64,000 nt of DNA from Galerina marginata (GCA_023014335.1 JAECYW010000005.1:3100001-3164000); one strand, 5' to 3'; counted from the stretch's first letter, positions 1 to 12,195 are shown. Translations and numbers: made by a program. The notes: generated from the letters alone by a model not told the origin.

Positions 1-3000
1 TGCACCTCCTGTAATTTTTGATACATCAAAATCACCAATTATAATGGTATTATCTGCAGTTGAACTTCTTGATAAAGCAGTATAAAATGATTGATGACTT
101 TGGCAATGCTCTAAATGACATACATTCTTATCTCTTGATTTTCCTTGTGATCCAAAGTCTGTCATAGCAAAGTTTGGTAGAAATTGAATCTGCTCCCGTG
201 AAATAGGGATTCCAAAGCCACTTTCCAAAGTAATAATAGTATTTACTGTAGATCTTGTAAGGGGTACTACATTTTCTGGTAAGTCTGGAAATTGTACACT
301 ATGTGGTGGATCTACTAATTCTACAAATAATACATCAAGAATAGGCTTCCCATGTTTACCAATACCGGCATGCCATCCTTTGATTGTTGCTTCCTGCCCT
401 CTAGTCATACATAATTCTGTTGCTTCATTGTATCTTATCATAATTGGCATATTAAGACAGATATCAATCTTTCCTGGAACATGTAAGTCACTGGCTGAAT
501 GTGGTTGTTTCCATATCTGCTCTTGAATAATTGGTGTAATTTCCTTAATATCCAATGTTTTCTTCTTTGAATTGTTTTTCTTAGCAGCATTTTTGGTTGT
601 ATTTTTTCTTGGACTGATTTTATTGTCAATTGAATAGAAAGTATATAATTTGAAACCATTCATTGAGGCAAATTTTTGAGTTCCTAATCTATTGATTTCA
701 TCCTTTTGGTCATTTCTGGCTGTAATAATTGAAATATGATCAAATTTTATGTGATCAAAATTAGATTTGCCTGGTTGGTTTCTTACCACTAATTTCTTAA
801 GAAATTGAATATCATCACTTGTACATGCTTTGTATCTCATGTTTTCTAAAGCTTGTCTAAATTGGCTGTCTTTCTTACTTTGCTTTTTTTGCCGCATATT
901 TTTTCGAAGTATAACAACTTTGTCAATTTGATGCCACATAGCTTTTCCAATTGCACTTTTCTGTCCTCTTTGAGATATCGATGACAATGTTGATTGGCCT
1001 ATTAACCCACTATACAAAGATGAACTCTCACCTCCAAGAACAGGTGGTAATTGGGCAAAGTCACCTGCAAATACAATGTGTATTCCACCAAAAGGTAAAT
1101 CAGGATTCCCTGTTCCAATAGCAAAGCGCTCACAAATTCTGTACATATCAAAACATGACAACATTGATACTTCATCAAAAAAAATAATACAAACATTGTG
1201 AAGTCGGTCTTTTAAATGTGAAATTGCTGTATCACTTATTGTCTGATCATTGTCTTCTCGTACTCCTAATATGGAATGATAAGTTGATCCTCCAAGTAAT
1301 GCTGCTGCTGTACCTGTTGGTGCCATAATAAGTAGTTTATGTGACTCATTTCGTCTTCTTAGCAAAGTTTGTAATGCATCAAGAACACGGGTTTTTCCTG
1401 TACCCCCCATACCCCCAAGATACATTTTTAATTGATCTTTTTGAGGTTCCAAAATATAATGTGATATAATGTTATATGCTCTGGTTTGCTCTGTGTTTAA
1501 ATTATATTCCTCAGCAATATCTTGACTTAGTTCCTGTTCTTTTTGTCTAGTTGCAGTACTATTCAAGCCATCAATGTCAGTAATTTTAACTATATTTTTT
1601 GTTGAATCAGTAGAATATTCAACATTTTGATTTAGTGGGTTTTCTATTCCAAGCAATGTAGGTAAATTATTTAAGAGCTGCTGTCTTTTTTTTGTTACCT
1701 CCATTCGCCATTGCTTACTATTTTTCAATACAAGTGGAGTCCAAATTGGAAGATTTTTAACAATATTAGGAGAATATTCCAAAAAGCCAGTACATTGCAA
1801 TGTCATTTTAATAGCTGCCATTTTTGAATATCTAGTTTTACCAACTAAACCTAGACTAAAAAGCTTTTCATCATGATCATCTTCAAGTAAGTCATCAGTA
1901 ATATTGTTTATAGTGTTTTCTATATCAAGATTTTTAATGTCATCTTCACTTATAATACTATTTGCTAGATTCTGTTGATTTCTTCGTATTGCACCAAAGT
2001 CATCTCTGGCATCAAGACATTCATAACGTACATTGAAGAATTTAATGATTTCTTTCTCACGAATCGTAAAATTTGTATTTGAAAAAGCATCTTGCCACAT
2101 TTCTCCATCATCCTTAAGATCATTATGTGTTCTCCAAGCTCTAAAGATAACAAGCATTGTACAATAGTAGTATTCATCATTAGAATTGTGTAATCTAGGG
2201 AAAGGGCCTCCTAAAAAATTGGGAACTAATTTTTCATTATTTCGAACACAAATAACTTCATGTGTTTCATACAATGGATGTGATTCAAGAAAACTAGACC
2301 ATTTATTCTCAGCATTTTGTTCAATATTATCAAATTCTGAACTATCATCATCATCTAAATTTGAGTCTGACTCATTTTCATTTTCCTGTTGATCACCACT
2401 TACTATATCACAGCTATCATGATTCTTTTTTTTCTTCTGTTTACGATACAGACGTATCCAGTCATATAATGAAAGGTCATTGTACACTTCTGGTCTAAAA
2501 CGATAATCATCTAAAAACCGTGAAGGAAGTAGTTTTCCATTATTTTTCAAAATAACAACCTGATCTTTAAGACCTTCAGCAGTATTGTCATCATTTGCAA
2601 TATGTGATTTGGATTCTTTCCAAATATGTTTTACAAAACTTTGCCAATAAAATGGTATGAAATAATGATCTGTATAGTGATCTGGATTACCCAACAAGTA
2701 TAATGAAGCCATTGGTGCACCAATTTCCATTTTTACAGTCAAAGTATTTACAATCTTGGATAACAATTTTCGTGCAACATTTTGAGAGTTAGTATCATTA
2801 ACTATTACTTCAGAATTTTTTCTGTATATATTTTGAATTATATCAAATATAACATGTGTTTTAAGACTGTTTTTAGAAATATAATCTGAAACATATGCAA
2901 CAACAGCCTTAACAGCAGTACCTGATAATAGTGATGTCACATCTGTATTGCACCGTAAAAGGTATGTTAATACAAATGAAAATGTATTAATATTTGGTTC

Positions 3001-5898
3001 CAATTTCTTTAGATCTATTCGTCCTGTGGTAATATCAATCATTGTGCTTGTAAATATTTCTCGAGGAAATCTTGCTTTACACTGGTTCATTGTATTATTT
3101 AAGCACCCAATATAGTCTTGATTCTTTACTTTTTTTCCATTGTTAGTAATGCCACTACTACAGACATGAACATTGGATTTTAGTATTATATCATTAACCT
3201 CATCTTGATAAGTTTTCCACCATTCTGTCAAATTGCTGCAAATCTGACAAAAACTTAAAGTATTAACATGTTTTTTGGGGCATAATGGAGGTGGTTTCAC
3301 AGGAGATTTCATAGTTGGGTCTATATAATTAGTTTCAGTCATTGAACTATTCACTTGTTCTACAACTTCTGACTTGGTATTATTCAAAAACTGGCCAGCT
3401 TGCACAGATTCTAAATATGCAACAATTGCTTGATTGAAATCAGAGTCATTTGACATAATTTTGTCACGCATTTCTTGAGGTGTAAAGGCTCCTTTTATCC
3501 ATAATAACAGATGGAGGTGTAATGTTAATCTTCCTTGTTGTTCTACTGTTCCATAGTAGGCATCAGTTTCACCATACAAGCCTTGGTGATTAGTTTTTAC
3601 TCCCAATATATGTTTGATAAATGCAGAAATAATAAAATGGAAAAATCTGGCTGCAGCAACAGGATTATTTGCAATAAATCTCATTCTTTGATCTCTTGTT
3701 AAAGTTTCAGGATAAAATGTTTTATTTCCTGATGCCCAGAAGATACATATTGGATGTTTCACATCTGTTGGTGATATAGTAATAAACCAGCATGGTGAGC
3801 CTTTATATGATATCAAAGACCAAATCTCTGCACGATTTACACGTTTCATAGTTGCTGAGCCATTCACACGTGATGAAACACATTCTAAATCTGTCAACAG
3901 CTTAAAGCATTTTTTTTCTTCCTCAGAGGTTATTTCTAGTTTAGTGTTGGTATTTTCCATTTTTTTAATAATTTGACTGATGACATCAGGATTTATTGAT
4001 AGAACACGATCAGCAATTTCAGCAAAATGAGCTGAGTCAGCCAATAGAAAAGATGATGTTGTTGTACTTTTGATTTGTTCATGATTAAAGGCTATTAATG
4101 GGAAAAAAGGATCCAGTTGGAATCTCCTATCATGATACATTAGTAAATGTTTTTTCTGAGCTTTTTCACTAATAGCAAAACCTGAACCTATACCTCCTAA
4201 ACCATATGGAAACAACCAAGGAAACATTTGTGGGTACAATTGTATATTATGATAAATAGACTCAGGATTGTGGCTATGTCCAACTGCCAAAAATTTTCCT
4301 CTATCATTTAAATGCTGTAAAGCTTTTGCACGGAGCAATTGTGCACTTGAAAGTGAATTTAGATTATCTCCAGTTATGCCATGAACAGTAAACAAACAAT
4401 CACCATCATCTGTTCCTTCTTCTTCTTCAATGTCATGGAGACTAGTGCTTTCAGAATTTTTATTACCTAGTTTTGGTATATACTCAATAGAAACTGGAAT
4501 ACCATCCTCTGGATATTGCTTTAAAGCTTCATAATCTATAATCAAATTTTCATAATCTATGTGATTTATCATTAACCATTGTAAAGCTTTTGTGACTGCT
4601 TGTCTACGAACCAAAAAAGGTGTTCTTCTCAAATCATCAACAGTTGGTTTTACTGGACCAGTAAAAATATAAGCCAATACTGAGTCAATTTCTTCAATTG
4701 GGGGTGGAAGTTTTTCATATATTTTTTGGGTTGGATTTTCAAATAAAATTGCATTAGCCTTTAGTTTGTGACCACCACTAGCGACACGGACAATACAATT
4801 ATTATGTCTAACACGCGAAATTAACAATCTTTCTGCAAAACGTAAATTTTGCAAAGGTTCAGGGACTTCTCCAATCCAAAGTCCATTAGCTAAACTAATT
4901 CTTGGACGTTTACCATCAGATAAACTTTTGTAACATTGACAACAAATAGTTTTACAATTTGGAAGTATTATTGGTTCACTGTATTCCAAAACAGGTTCAG
5001 ATCTATTACTCCGTTCTTTTCTTGTTACTCCAGGTTGAATTAAAATATCCAAATTTAGTGAAATTCTTTCTAGTAATTTTAGGTCTTTCATAAAGCGTAA
5101 TTCACCACAAACAGCACAGTAACCTTCAGACAAGTTTTTCAAGTCTGTTTCTTGACAGAAATTTGTAATAATAGTGTGTTCCAGTTTCTCAGATGGTGGA
5201 TGAGGTGGAAAAATCACTTCTTTCTTGCTGATATTTCCATATAATGCAAATACTGTTTCATAATGAAAACATGTTGAGCAACAATGGTTTTGAATCAACT
5301 CTGTTATTTCAAGTCTTGACATCCGCTTCATTCGTTTGCATGTTAAATCATCATATTCATGAAATGCTGCTATCTCAGCAAATTTAGCTATTGTTGAAAG
5401 TGGTAATATATCTTGTAGTTTTATCTTACAAACAATAAAAGAAGCATTATTTAAATACTGCTTTGCCTCATCAGAGGACATATGTTTATATATTTGGTAT
5501 TGTGTTTCATTACTTGGACTAGACTGTTGATTTTCCATTATTGAGAAGTCTTTAATTTCAGACCATGTAGTCAGATGAACAGCACCGCCTACAAATCTTG
5601 TGCTATTAAAATCAGACGTGTTGCCATTACTCAAATGACTTCTTATATAAATTGTTTTAACCATTAACAGAACATTATTAATCACACCATTAAACATGAC
5701 TAAAATGTCATTAAAACTAGACAGTACAGACAGCATTTGTCTACTTAAATACTGATTATTCATCAAGAATAATCTGAGTCCCATTGCTACAAGAGCATGG
5801 TCGCCGAAAATCAAGGACACTGCATCAGACAAGCTAATGCAAGAAAAGATGTGATGAAGTAGCATCTGAAGCATTCTAAGTAACGAAAATGTCCACAT
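1..5898 (-). CDS. Helitron Rep/helicase protein, 3' end outside window
   Basis: Rolling-circle transposase-helicase of a Helitron. The minus-strand frame starting at ATG 5898 stays open for at least 1966 codons to the window edge; an in-frame stop lies just upstream (5913-5911). Domains in order: Cys-rich N-terminal zinc knuckles (about residues 187-320, including YCAVCGE and CCQCYK), a Helitron-like N region from about residue 547, the Rep histidine motif HLHLLLW (H794, H796), and the Rep two-tyrosine motif (Y1002, Y1006, spaced YxxxY). A Pif1-type helicase follows, with Walker A GGMGGTGKT near residue 1495, Walker B FFDEVSML near 1573 and motif VI HQSFYTALSRS near 1935. There are no introns. 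Base composition is strongly AT-rich compared with all neighbouring DNA, with an abrupt change near 5930. All motifs needed for transposition are present, so the copy is either young or still functional. The family call is firm; the exact start is not. Confidence 0.95.
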   Translation of the reverse strand, partial: MWTFSLLRMLQMLLHHIFSCISLSDAVSLIFGDHALVAMGLRLFLMNNQYLSRQMLSVLSSFNDILVMFNGVINNVLLMVKTIYIRSHLSNGNTSDFNSTRFVGGAVHLTTWSEIKDFSIMENQQSSPSNETQYQIYKHMSSDEAKQYLNNASFIVCKIKLQDILPLSTIAKFAEIAAFHEYDDLTCKRMKRMSRLEITELIQNHCCSTCFHYETVFALYGNISKKEVIFPPHPPSEKLEHTIITNFCQETDLKNLSEGYCAVCGELRFMKDLKLLERISLNLDILIQPGVTRKERSNRSEPVLEYSEPIILPNCKTICCQCYKSLSDGKRPRISLANGLWIGEVPEPLQNLRFAERLLISRVRHNNCIVRVASGGHKLKANAILFENPTQKIYEKLPPPIEEIDSVLAYIFTGPVKPTVDDLRRTPFLVRRQAVTKALQWLMINHIDYENLIIDYEALKQYPEDGIPVSIEYIPKLGNKNSESTSLHDIEEEEGTDDGDCLFTVHGITGDNLNSLSSAQLLRAKALQHLNDRGKFLAVGHSHNPESIYHNIQLYPQMFPWLFPYGLGGIGSGFAISEKAQKKHLLMYHDRRFQLDPFFPLIAFNHEQIKSTTTSSFLLADSAHFAEIADRVLSINPDVISQIIKKMENTNTKLEITSEEEKKCFKLLTDLECVSSRVNGSATMKRVNRAEIWSLISYKGSPCWFITISPTDVKHPICIFWASGNKTFYPETLTRDQRMRFIANNPVAAARFFHFIISAFIKHILGVKTNHQGLYGETDAYYGTVEQQGRLTLHLHLLLWIKGAFTPQEMRDKIMSNDSDFNQAIVAYLESVQAGQFLNNTKSEVVEQVNSSMTETNYIDPTMKSPVKPPPLCPKKHVNTLSFCQICSNLTEWWKTYQDEVNDIILKSNVHVCSSGITNNGKKVKNQDYIGCLNNTMNQCKARFPREIFTSTMIDITTGRIDLKKLEPNINTFSFVLTYLLRCNTDVTSLLSGTAVKAVVAYVSDYISKNSLKTHVIFDIIQNIYRKNSEVIVNDTNSQNVARKLLSKIVNTLTVKMEIGAPMASLYLLGNPDHYTDHYFIPFYWQSFVKHIWKESKSHIANDDNTAEGLKDQVVILKNNGKLLPSRFLDDYRFRPEVYNDLSLYDWIRLYRKQKKKKNHDSCDIVSGDQQENENESDSNLDDDDSSEFDNIEQNAENKWSSFLESHPLYETHEVICVRNNEKLVPNFLGGPFPRLHNSNDEYYYCTMLVIFRAWRTHNDLKDDGEMWQDAFSNTNFTIREKEIIKFFNVRYECLDARDDFGAIRRNQQNLANSIISEDDIKNLDIENTINNITDDLLEDDHDEKLFSLGLVGKTRYSKMAAIKMTLQCTGFLEYSPNIVKNLPIWTPLVLKNSKQWRMEVTKKRQQLLNNLPTLLGIENPLNQNVEYSTDSTKNIVKITDIDGLNSTATRQKEQELSQDIAEEYNLNTEQTRAYNIISHYILEPQKDQLKMYLGGMGGTGKTRVLDALQTLLRRRNESHKLLIMAPTGTAAALLGGSTYHSILGVREDNDQTISDTAISHLKDRLHNVCIIFFDEVSMLSCFDMYRICERFAIGTGNPDLPFGGIHIVFAGDFAQLPPVLGGESSSLYSGLIGQSTLSSISQRGQKSAIGKAMWHQIDKVVILRKNMRQKKQSKKDSQFRQALENMRYKACTSDDIQFLKKLVVRNQPGKSNFDHIKFDHISIITARNDQKDEINRLGTQKFASMNGFKLYTFYSIDNKISPRKNTTKNAAKKNNSKKKTLDIKEITPIIQEQIWKQPHSASDLHVPGKIDICLNMPIMIRYNEATELCMTRGQEATIKGWHAGIGKHGKPILDVLFVELVDPPHSVQFPDLPENVVPLTRSTVNTIITLESGFGIPISREQIQFLPNFAMTDFGSQGKSRDKNVCHLEHCQSHQSFYTALSRSSTADNTIIIGDFDVSKITGGA

Positions 5899-5909
5899 GA
5901 AGTGCGGCT

Positions 5910-5918
5910 TTTATATGT
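5910..5918 (-). promoter_or_regulatory. TATA-like box close to the Helitron ORF
   Basis: The minus strand reads CATATAAAAG here, only about 12 nt before the first ATG (5898). Initiation 25-30 nt downstream of this box would leave out that ATG, so translation may start at the in-frame ATG codons at 5874 or 5865. This is an inference from spacing only. Confidence 0.4.
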
Positions 5919-5935
5919 CCCATACTTAAATCTGT

Positions 5936-8900
5936 CAATTGCTGTCAAGCTGACTCGGGCTATTACGACTCAGACTCGGAAAGTGCAACTATGACGGCGA
6001 TGCTTCGAACGCCGGAGCCGATTTCGTCTCCGATCTTACCTTCTTTACTTGTCCGAGTCTGCCATCACCGTTGGGAGTTCTATCCAAAACTGACCAGTGA
6101 CCGAGTAGAGCGTGCACAAGAGCCCTCTGAAAGATATATTGCTAGGTTTGTCTTGCACACTATCAAGTTTTTGATGTTAGGATCATATTTTCAGTCGGTC
6201 GACATGTTTTGGACATGTTGTTGATTTTGAAATCACACCGGTTATCTCCTGTTTCCTGGATCTTGTTCTGGAGGCGATCCTCAGGCGCATAACTTATGGT
6301 CCTTCTTTGAATTGCGCAGTCGCTACTCGTGAGCTCAGGTACGACGATTTATCACTTACTAATTATTAAAGACAATGAGACTGATCAATGTCAATATTAA
6401 TGTTGATCTAGCCAACGACCATATTGCTCAGGCGACGGGCACCCTTCTCCTTTGCCTTCAGGGACTCTGACCCTGTGCCAACTTGCAACATGAAGACATT
6501 CGCACCACTTCGTACCTCCTTCATTTTCGCATAATGCGGTTGGTCAGATCTTAAGTGATCCGCAGCCTACCACTATTTAACGGCATGTCTTTTTCACTGA
6601 TTTCACGTCTTACAAAGTCATCTACATCCCAGTAGCTTGCATTTTATTTCAACATTTTGTGCACCCTGGTTGATCTCCGTCATCACGCGATTCCACACTC
6701 AAGCTAACGAATGTGGCATGACCGGTTGATGGTTCTGGGTAGATATTGAACCAGTCGTGAATTACCTGATGACAAACCGCGGCCGATAGCCAAGGACAAC
6801 AAGCGGAAAACGTTGGCATTGCGGGAGGCATTTGTGAAGCTGCGCCGCAGCATGAAAGCCACCAGAACAGTCTTTGTGACTCAATTGTATGAATTGCCAG
6901 TCAGATTGATTAATCGGATGGCGTTCTCAAATGTTTACATTCCAGGCGGAGTATTATATAAGGAATACACATATTTTACCTGTCACAGTATAAATTCTTA
7001 TAGTAAAAGTGACCAACGATTGCTAAAGGAACTAAGGGAATGAACCGCCAGAAGGGCCACGATTGATAGGCATTCAGACGTAAAATATTACAAAACCGGA
7101 AATCGAATGTTGTACGTGTCTACTTTGTGACGGAAGTTGGAGGATGCAATGAAAAGATATTCGAAAAAAACCGGAGGACAAGAAATGGTTGGAAATTGAC
7201 AAAAAAGTGGGCGCGTTGTCTTCAACGGCCTGTGGTGTAGGAGAGCCGGTGGAGGGCCTACTGGTATCGCCGGCACAAAAACGCAAGAGTTGTCGATGAT
7301 GGAAGATTCGGGCTGTCGAGATAGACGAAACAGATTAACTTCTCCAGCAAATCATCAAAAAGTGAGACACTTTCCAATAACGGCGTATGTCGTAATCCAC
7401 GGTTGGAATTTGTTGCACTGATTTATCGGAATGCATCAACCCTGCTGGCCTCAGCTTCTCACCTGTGTCGCAAGGCACGCGGTGAACAGTATACTTCTGC
7501 TGGTAAGAAGGAGACTTGAAAAACAAAAAGGTTTGTCCTACCGAGTCCACAAGAAAATCATTATTGAAAATCACTAGATATCGGTATACCTTGACTGTGA
7601 ATGTTCATTATCGCCTCTTCCATCAAAACGTGTGCGTACGGTGGCCATTTAGTATTGCTCGAACGTTCAGCAATCTTGTTGACACCATGTTGAGAGAGCG
7701 CATCATTTGGTGCATGAATTACAAAGATCAGCAAAATACGTCCCAGGATTTTGAAGAAGGACATAGAGGGACGCAGACGAAAAGAGGGGATGAGGATAGT
7801 CATGTCCTGGTGGTCGACAGTTTTCATCGCCCATGTTTTGTAACGTCAATTAACGTCACGATACAATACATAGAACAACTTATCTTTTATCTCGCATTGA
7901 AAGCTTTCAACATCCATGTTAGCTGCGGCATGCGTATAGCTTTTTCTGCTGTTGTAGACAACCCGTCGGCCATGTGACTCGGTGAGCGATAGGCGTGTGG
8001 AGACTCCAAACCTGTTGAAAAGTTGTCTAGGTGCATCTCGATACGCTGAACGGAAGATATCCTATCTTAAGGCGATTCCAATGCGGACAAGAAAAGCTTG
8101 ATGGTTGTGCAGTCGAACAAGCTGGGCGCGTGTAAGAAACGGGAAGGAGAAACTATCGGCGTCATGAGATTTTCCGATAAGGCCACAAATGCGAGGACAT
8201 TCGACTTATTCAAGGAGCTGGGGATAACGAAAGAGGAGGCAAGTTTCTCCCTTATCGTTTGTCTACCAATGACAAAACTCAGCTTTATAGCGGTGGGAGA
8301 TATTCAGAATCTCCGAAAAAAATAACTGATACGACCACCGGACAGATGTCAAAAAATCCGTGGCAAATATTGATGGAGTAAGCAAGGGGGGACTGGTAAA
8401 AAGCCTTAACGTTTACCTGTCGGAAAGATGGAAGATGGAAAAAAATTCGTGTCCGAAGACCTTGACGTCAATGGCAGTGAATGCAGAAGGTGATGTGGCG
8501 TTAGATGCTGAAAAAGCCCAAGAAGCAAAATGAGCGCAACGCGTCAAGTTAAGTAAAGATCAAGACGGACCTTAAACTGGACAAAGGAAGGATGATGTTG
8601 GAGCTGCAAAGGCACTGACGGCCATCGGTGCCTTTGAAGGAGTCAGTGTATGTTGGGCTTGGCTTTGAAGAAAACGTGTTGAAGACGTAGGTCATTTCGG
8701 TGGGCCTTCCGCAAATGTCGCGACCAATCGCGTTCTTTAAACCGATGTACCAGCTGAGTAGACCAGGGAAAGAAAGCTGAAAATAGGACGGCAAGTCAGA
8801 GTTGTTTCCATACTGGTATACGTCTCTCTATAGTCAGACTGGCCGGTTATATGAGCGCACATGACCGGGTATATTATAAGAGCACATGACCGGGTAATGA

Positions 8901-10224
8901 GATGTTTCAACGAGGGCACAGAACGATTCCCTTATTACATAAGGTCTCGTGATAGAGGACGCATCGATTACACCACACGTGATCGTCCAGAACTTGTGAA
9001 CGCGGCGCACTCATTACTCAGCGCCAACACTCGTCTGAAGCTTCTATGACTCCGTTGGGTTTCGCGGACCCCAAGAATCACATCTTCCTCTACTTATCAT
9101 CTACTCTATAGATCTAGTCTTATTTCCTAACTACGTACCAACTCAGCCCAGCCGACTTTCTTACCTTTCGCCTGCGAGAGGTTAACCGGCTGTCACACCT
9201 CATTTACTTTGTGGGATCTTCACCCGCATGCCGTTCAGTGGCCCATATTATTTGGAGAAGAACGCACATTAAACTTCGGATAATAAGCTTAACTGCTTTT
9301 TTTGGGTCTGTGCACCCCATCTGGAGGAGTTTGATCTTCGAATGGAGGAATTGGCGTCTTAGGATGTGGAGTTGGCAATTCTGGGGAGGGTGTTATCCCT
9401 GGAGGAATTTGTCGCGGCTGCATCCTCTATCTGCGCACTGTCTACGTGAATGGGCTGTCGTAGACAAGCGCGCGTGTGGTCAACGTTGCGAGCACCGTCG
9501 AGTGCCAGCGCCGTTCACCTCCTGACTCATCGGCCCAGCAAACCTCGAGCCCGTTGCGGCTTACAACGACCCGGACTTGCCCGCCGTGGGTTTTTATCGC
9601 CGACTCGCGCAAGAAGGTCGGATCTCAGCGACAATCTTTGCATTGCGGCCGCGGTGGTGACGCCGGTTGGAGAGTCAGATGCGGCTCCTTGTGGTTTAGA
9701 GCTTGTGTTGATTGCGGCAGCCCGTGCTGGTGCTTCGGACAGGTGTGCATTGTTCTTGCTCCTTGTTCTACATTACTATGATACCCATAATTACAGTATA
9801 GGTCAACGGAAGGTTTTGGATACGAGTACTCCGCTTCTGGAGTTCGTCGCAAGTTGGGAATTGCTACCGATACATTTGAAATGGCCAGCATGTCTCTTTT
9901 GCGCCACTACTTCGACTGGTTATGCTTCATCTATGAGAACTTGGTGGGTACTCTCGTAGTTCTTTTTGGGCGGGGTAAGCTTTGGGTAAGCTATTTGTTT
10001 TAATTCGACTTCATCACGTGATTTACATTTCTCCTTTCTTTTCAGCTACGAACTAACCAAAAGGACCGCCGACGTGCTCGTTAATTCAACAAACCTCCCC
10101 CTCAAGCCCAAGTACGACAGAGTGGTGTCGAATGGACGGGTTTTCTCTTTCATCTTCTCGGGAGTCCTTGAACCCTGGTCATCTTTTTGCAGCCCATACT
10201 TAACTTCCGTGCAACCTCTAGGGC
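5936..10224. other. 4.3-kb stretch with no recognisable gene
   Basis: Host-like composition. The open frames here are short (the longest is about 169 codons near 9450-9959). They show no domain, no credible splice partners and no family resemblance I recognise. A short near-direct repeat (CACATGACCGGGTA) occurs at about 8857-8870 and again at about 8883-8896. I see nothing else that I can support. Confidence 0.6.
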
Positions 10225-10692
10225 TATCTGAACCTAGCGGCTAGACAGAACAACCCTATCTCGTCGAGGGGCGGAGCCATGTTCGTCGTGTTGACTGCTT
10301 GTATTCAGGCGGCCAATTTGATCGGCTTCTTGAAGGTGTACTGAGAGTAGCCCACCCGGAGAGCTGCATGAGTCCAACCATGCAGCAGGTACTCCGTATA
10401 GAACTAGAGGCGCAGTGTCGAAGACTGCCGTCCTGGGTGTCGGTTGGATAACAGGCTCGAGAGAGTTATAAGCAGGAGGGGGTGTCTGGACGCCATTGCG
10501 CACATGGTGTGTATGCGTCTCATGGGGCTCGGTGGTTCCGGGGCGGATGTTCGCTATTTCTCGCCGCGTTCTTCGCCCGTGGCGAGTTTCACGACCACCG
10601 CCTCCCCCCGGCGGTTGTGCACTACGTGAAGGTCTTCTATCTGGCGCATGCTGCTGATCGTCTCCGGCTTCGGCCACATCCACTTGAGCTGG

Positions 10693-10694
10693 TA
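10693..10694. repeat. TA target-site duplication, left copy
   Basis: TA directly beside the left terminus of the 1501-bp element. Its partner is at 12196-12197. The call rests on comparison with the empty site in the two intact paralogs. Confidence 0.8.
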
Positions 10695-12195
10695 CATCAG
10701 GAAAACTACACGTTGACTTAGGTCACTTAGGTCACTTTGGCAAGTGCCAAAGTGACGAAAGTGAGCTCAAGTGGACATGTGAAACTCACTTGGCTAAGTA
10801 GGTTGCTGCCTTAGCGAAGTGAATTCACTTGGGAAAGTGAGCACAAGTGACTTTCCAAGTGCATAAGTCAGGCCTCAAGTCATTTTCAAAGCGAATAAGC
10901 GGCCGAATTCGTAACGCCTCGCGAAAATATGATAAATGTAGTAAACAAGGATTCATTGATTAAGAGGCTATCTACGACATGTTGTAACTAGACTGTACTT
11001 ATCAAGGTACTATCAAGGTACTCACCATAAACCTCGTCACCCATCAACAGCTGTGGCATGCTGGTGATCATCAGCAGGCATAACGCAGATGTTTCTGCGT
11101 AATCCATAATCTGGAATGAGATCGGGGGGTTAGCCATATTGTGCAACATCAGGTATTATCCATACTTAACTGGCATTGCGGCGGTTGGATGTAACGAAAG
11201 GAAGTGATAAGGTGGGGTTGTCTGCTGCAGAACGGGGGTAAGGTTGTGGAAGCACTCGCACATCATTCGACGCGGGCTTGACGTACATGTTTTTTGAACG
11301 AGGATTTAACCTCAAGGACTTCGACATTTACAACTAGGCGATGACATACCAAGGTGACGGGAGCAGTGCTTAACTGGCATTCCTCAGTTGCCATCATCCT
11401 TCTCATCATGCTCATCTAAACTGAAGGTTCTCGAACGGGCATGTTGTAGTCAACAACGAGCGGTGGTGCTTCGCATTTGGGGTTGGCAACACTATCAACT
11501 GTGAGTTTGGGGTCAACATGAGAGGCTAGGGTGCTGACAAGCAGTATTGGTGGCTCCTGTATTGCAACTCGTACGAAAGATCTGGAAAGGTAGGTAATTG
11601 GTTTAGTGAGAATAGTGAGAATATCAACGAGCGAGTAAGAAAGTGAAAGGCTTACTTGGCGATTTATGCGCGACGTGTTGTTGCTTGCAAGCAGTAATAG
11701 TAAGGCAGGAACATTAATTAAAGGACCATCTGGAAGGAATAATCGTTCACTAGAAAACGCACGGACATTGTTTGCAACAAACCTGGGCTCTCAGAATAGT
11801 GAAATGCGAGCAATACCAGTGCTTCATATTGTGAGTTTGCGGGAAAATAAGAAGATGCGACGCGCAGCGACGAGTTTGCGATCAGAGTCGGTGGTCGTTG
11901 AGGTGGTTGAAAGACAAGAAAGGAAGAAATTTGCTTTGTTGATTTGAGGAAACGCGGTCACGTGTAGCGGAGTCTCAACGAACTCTGCAGAATTTATCAT
12001 TTTAATCGATTTCGCCCAAGTCCAGAGAGGCGACTTGAATACCCTTTCTATCTTGATCACTTACGCACTTGAGTTGTCACTTGAAGTGTTTCCGTTTTTT
12101 GTGGCTGTACTCTGAAGTGACAAAGCGATCCAAGCTGGGTCCCAAGTGATCTCAAGTCACACAAGTGCGGTAAGTGATGTGTAGTTTTACTGATG
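10695..12195. mobile_element. 1501-bp TIR DNA element with TA target duplication
   Basis: Imperfect inverted termini: the left end begins CATCAGGAAAACTACAC and the right end, read inward on the other strand, begins CATCAGTAAAACTACAC; similarity continues for about 30 bp. It is flanked by TA at 10693-10694 and 12196-12197. The two intact paralogs show the uninterrupted sequence, which fixes both edges. Both subterminal regions are crowded with AAGTGA/TCACTT motifs, as expected of transposase-binding repeats. The inside has no convincing transposase; the longest open frame is 93 codons at 11666-11947. It is probably a non-autonomous element. The TA duplication is like Tc1/mariner, but dense subterminal repeats also occur in other superfamilies, so I do not assign one. 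Confidence 0.85.

Larger units (their letters stand above)
1..5935 (-). mobile_element. Helitron, left part outside window
   Basis: AT-rich block holding the intact Helitron ORF. The element's 5' side in its own orientation is at the high-coordinate end, where composition switches to host-like at about 5930-5945. I could not fix the terminal TC dinucleotide or the A/T insertion point by eye. The 3' CTRR end and its hairpin must lie left of base 1. Confidence 0.85.

Noticed and set aside
1..5898. Repeat-induced point mutation as the cause of the AT-rich block
   Set aside because: Such mutation creates many stop codons, but the 1966-codon frame is intact with all motifs.
7516..7977. 153-codon plus-strand frame as a gene
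   Set aside because: No domain, no paralog, overlapping frames on the other strand of similar quality, and unremarkable composition.
9450..9959. 169-codon plus-strand frame as a gene
   Set aside because: Arginine/cysteine-rich reading typical of GC-rich non-coding frames; no recognisable motif or splice support.
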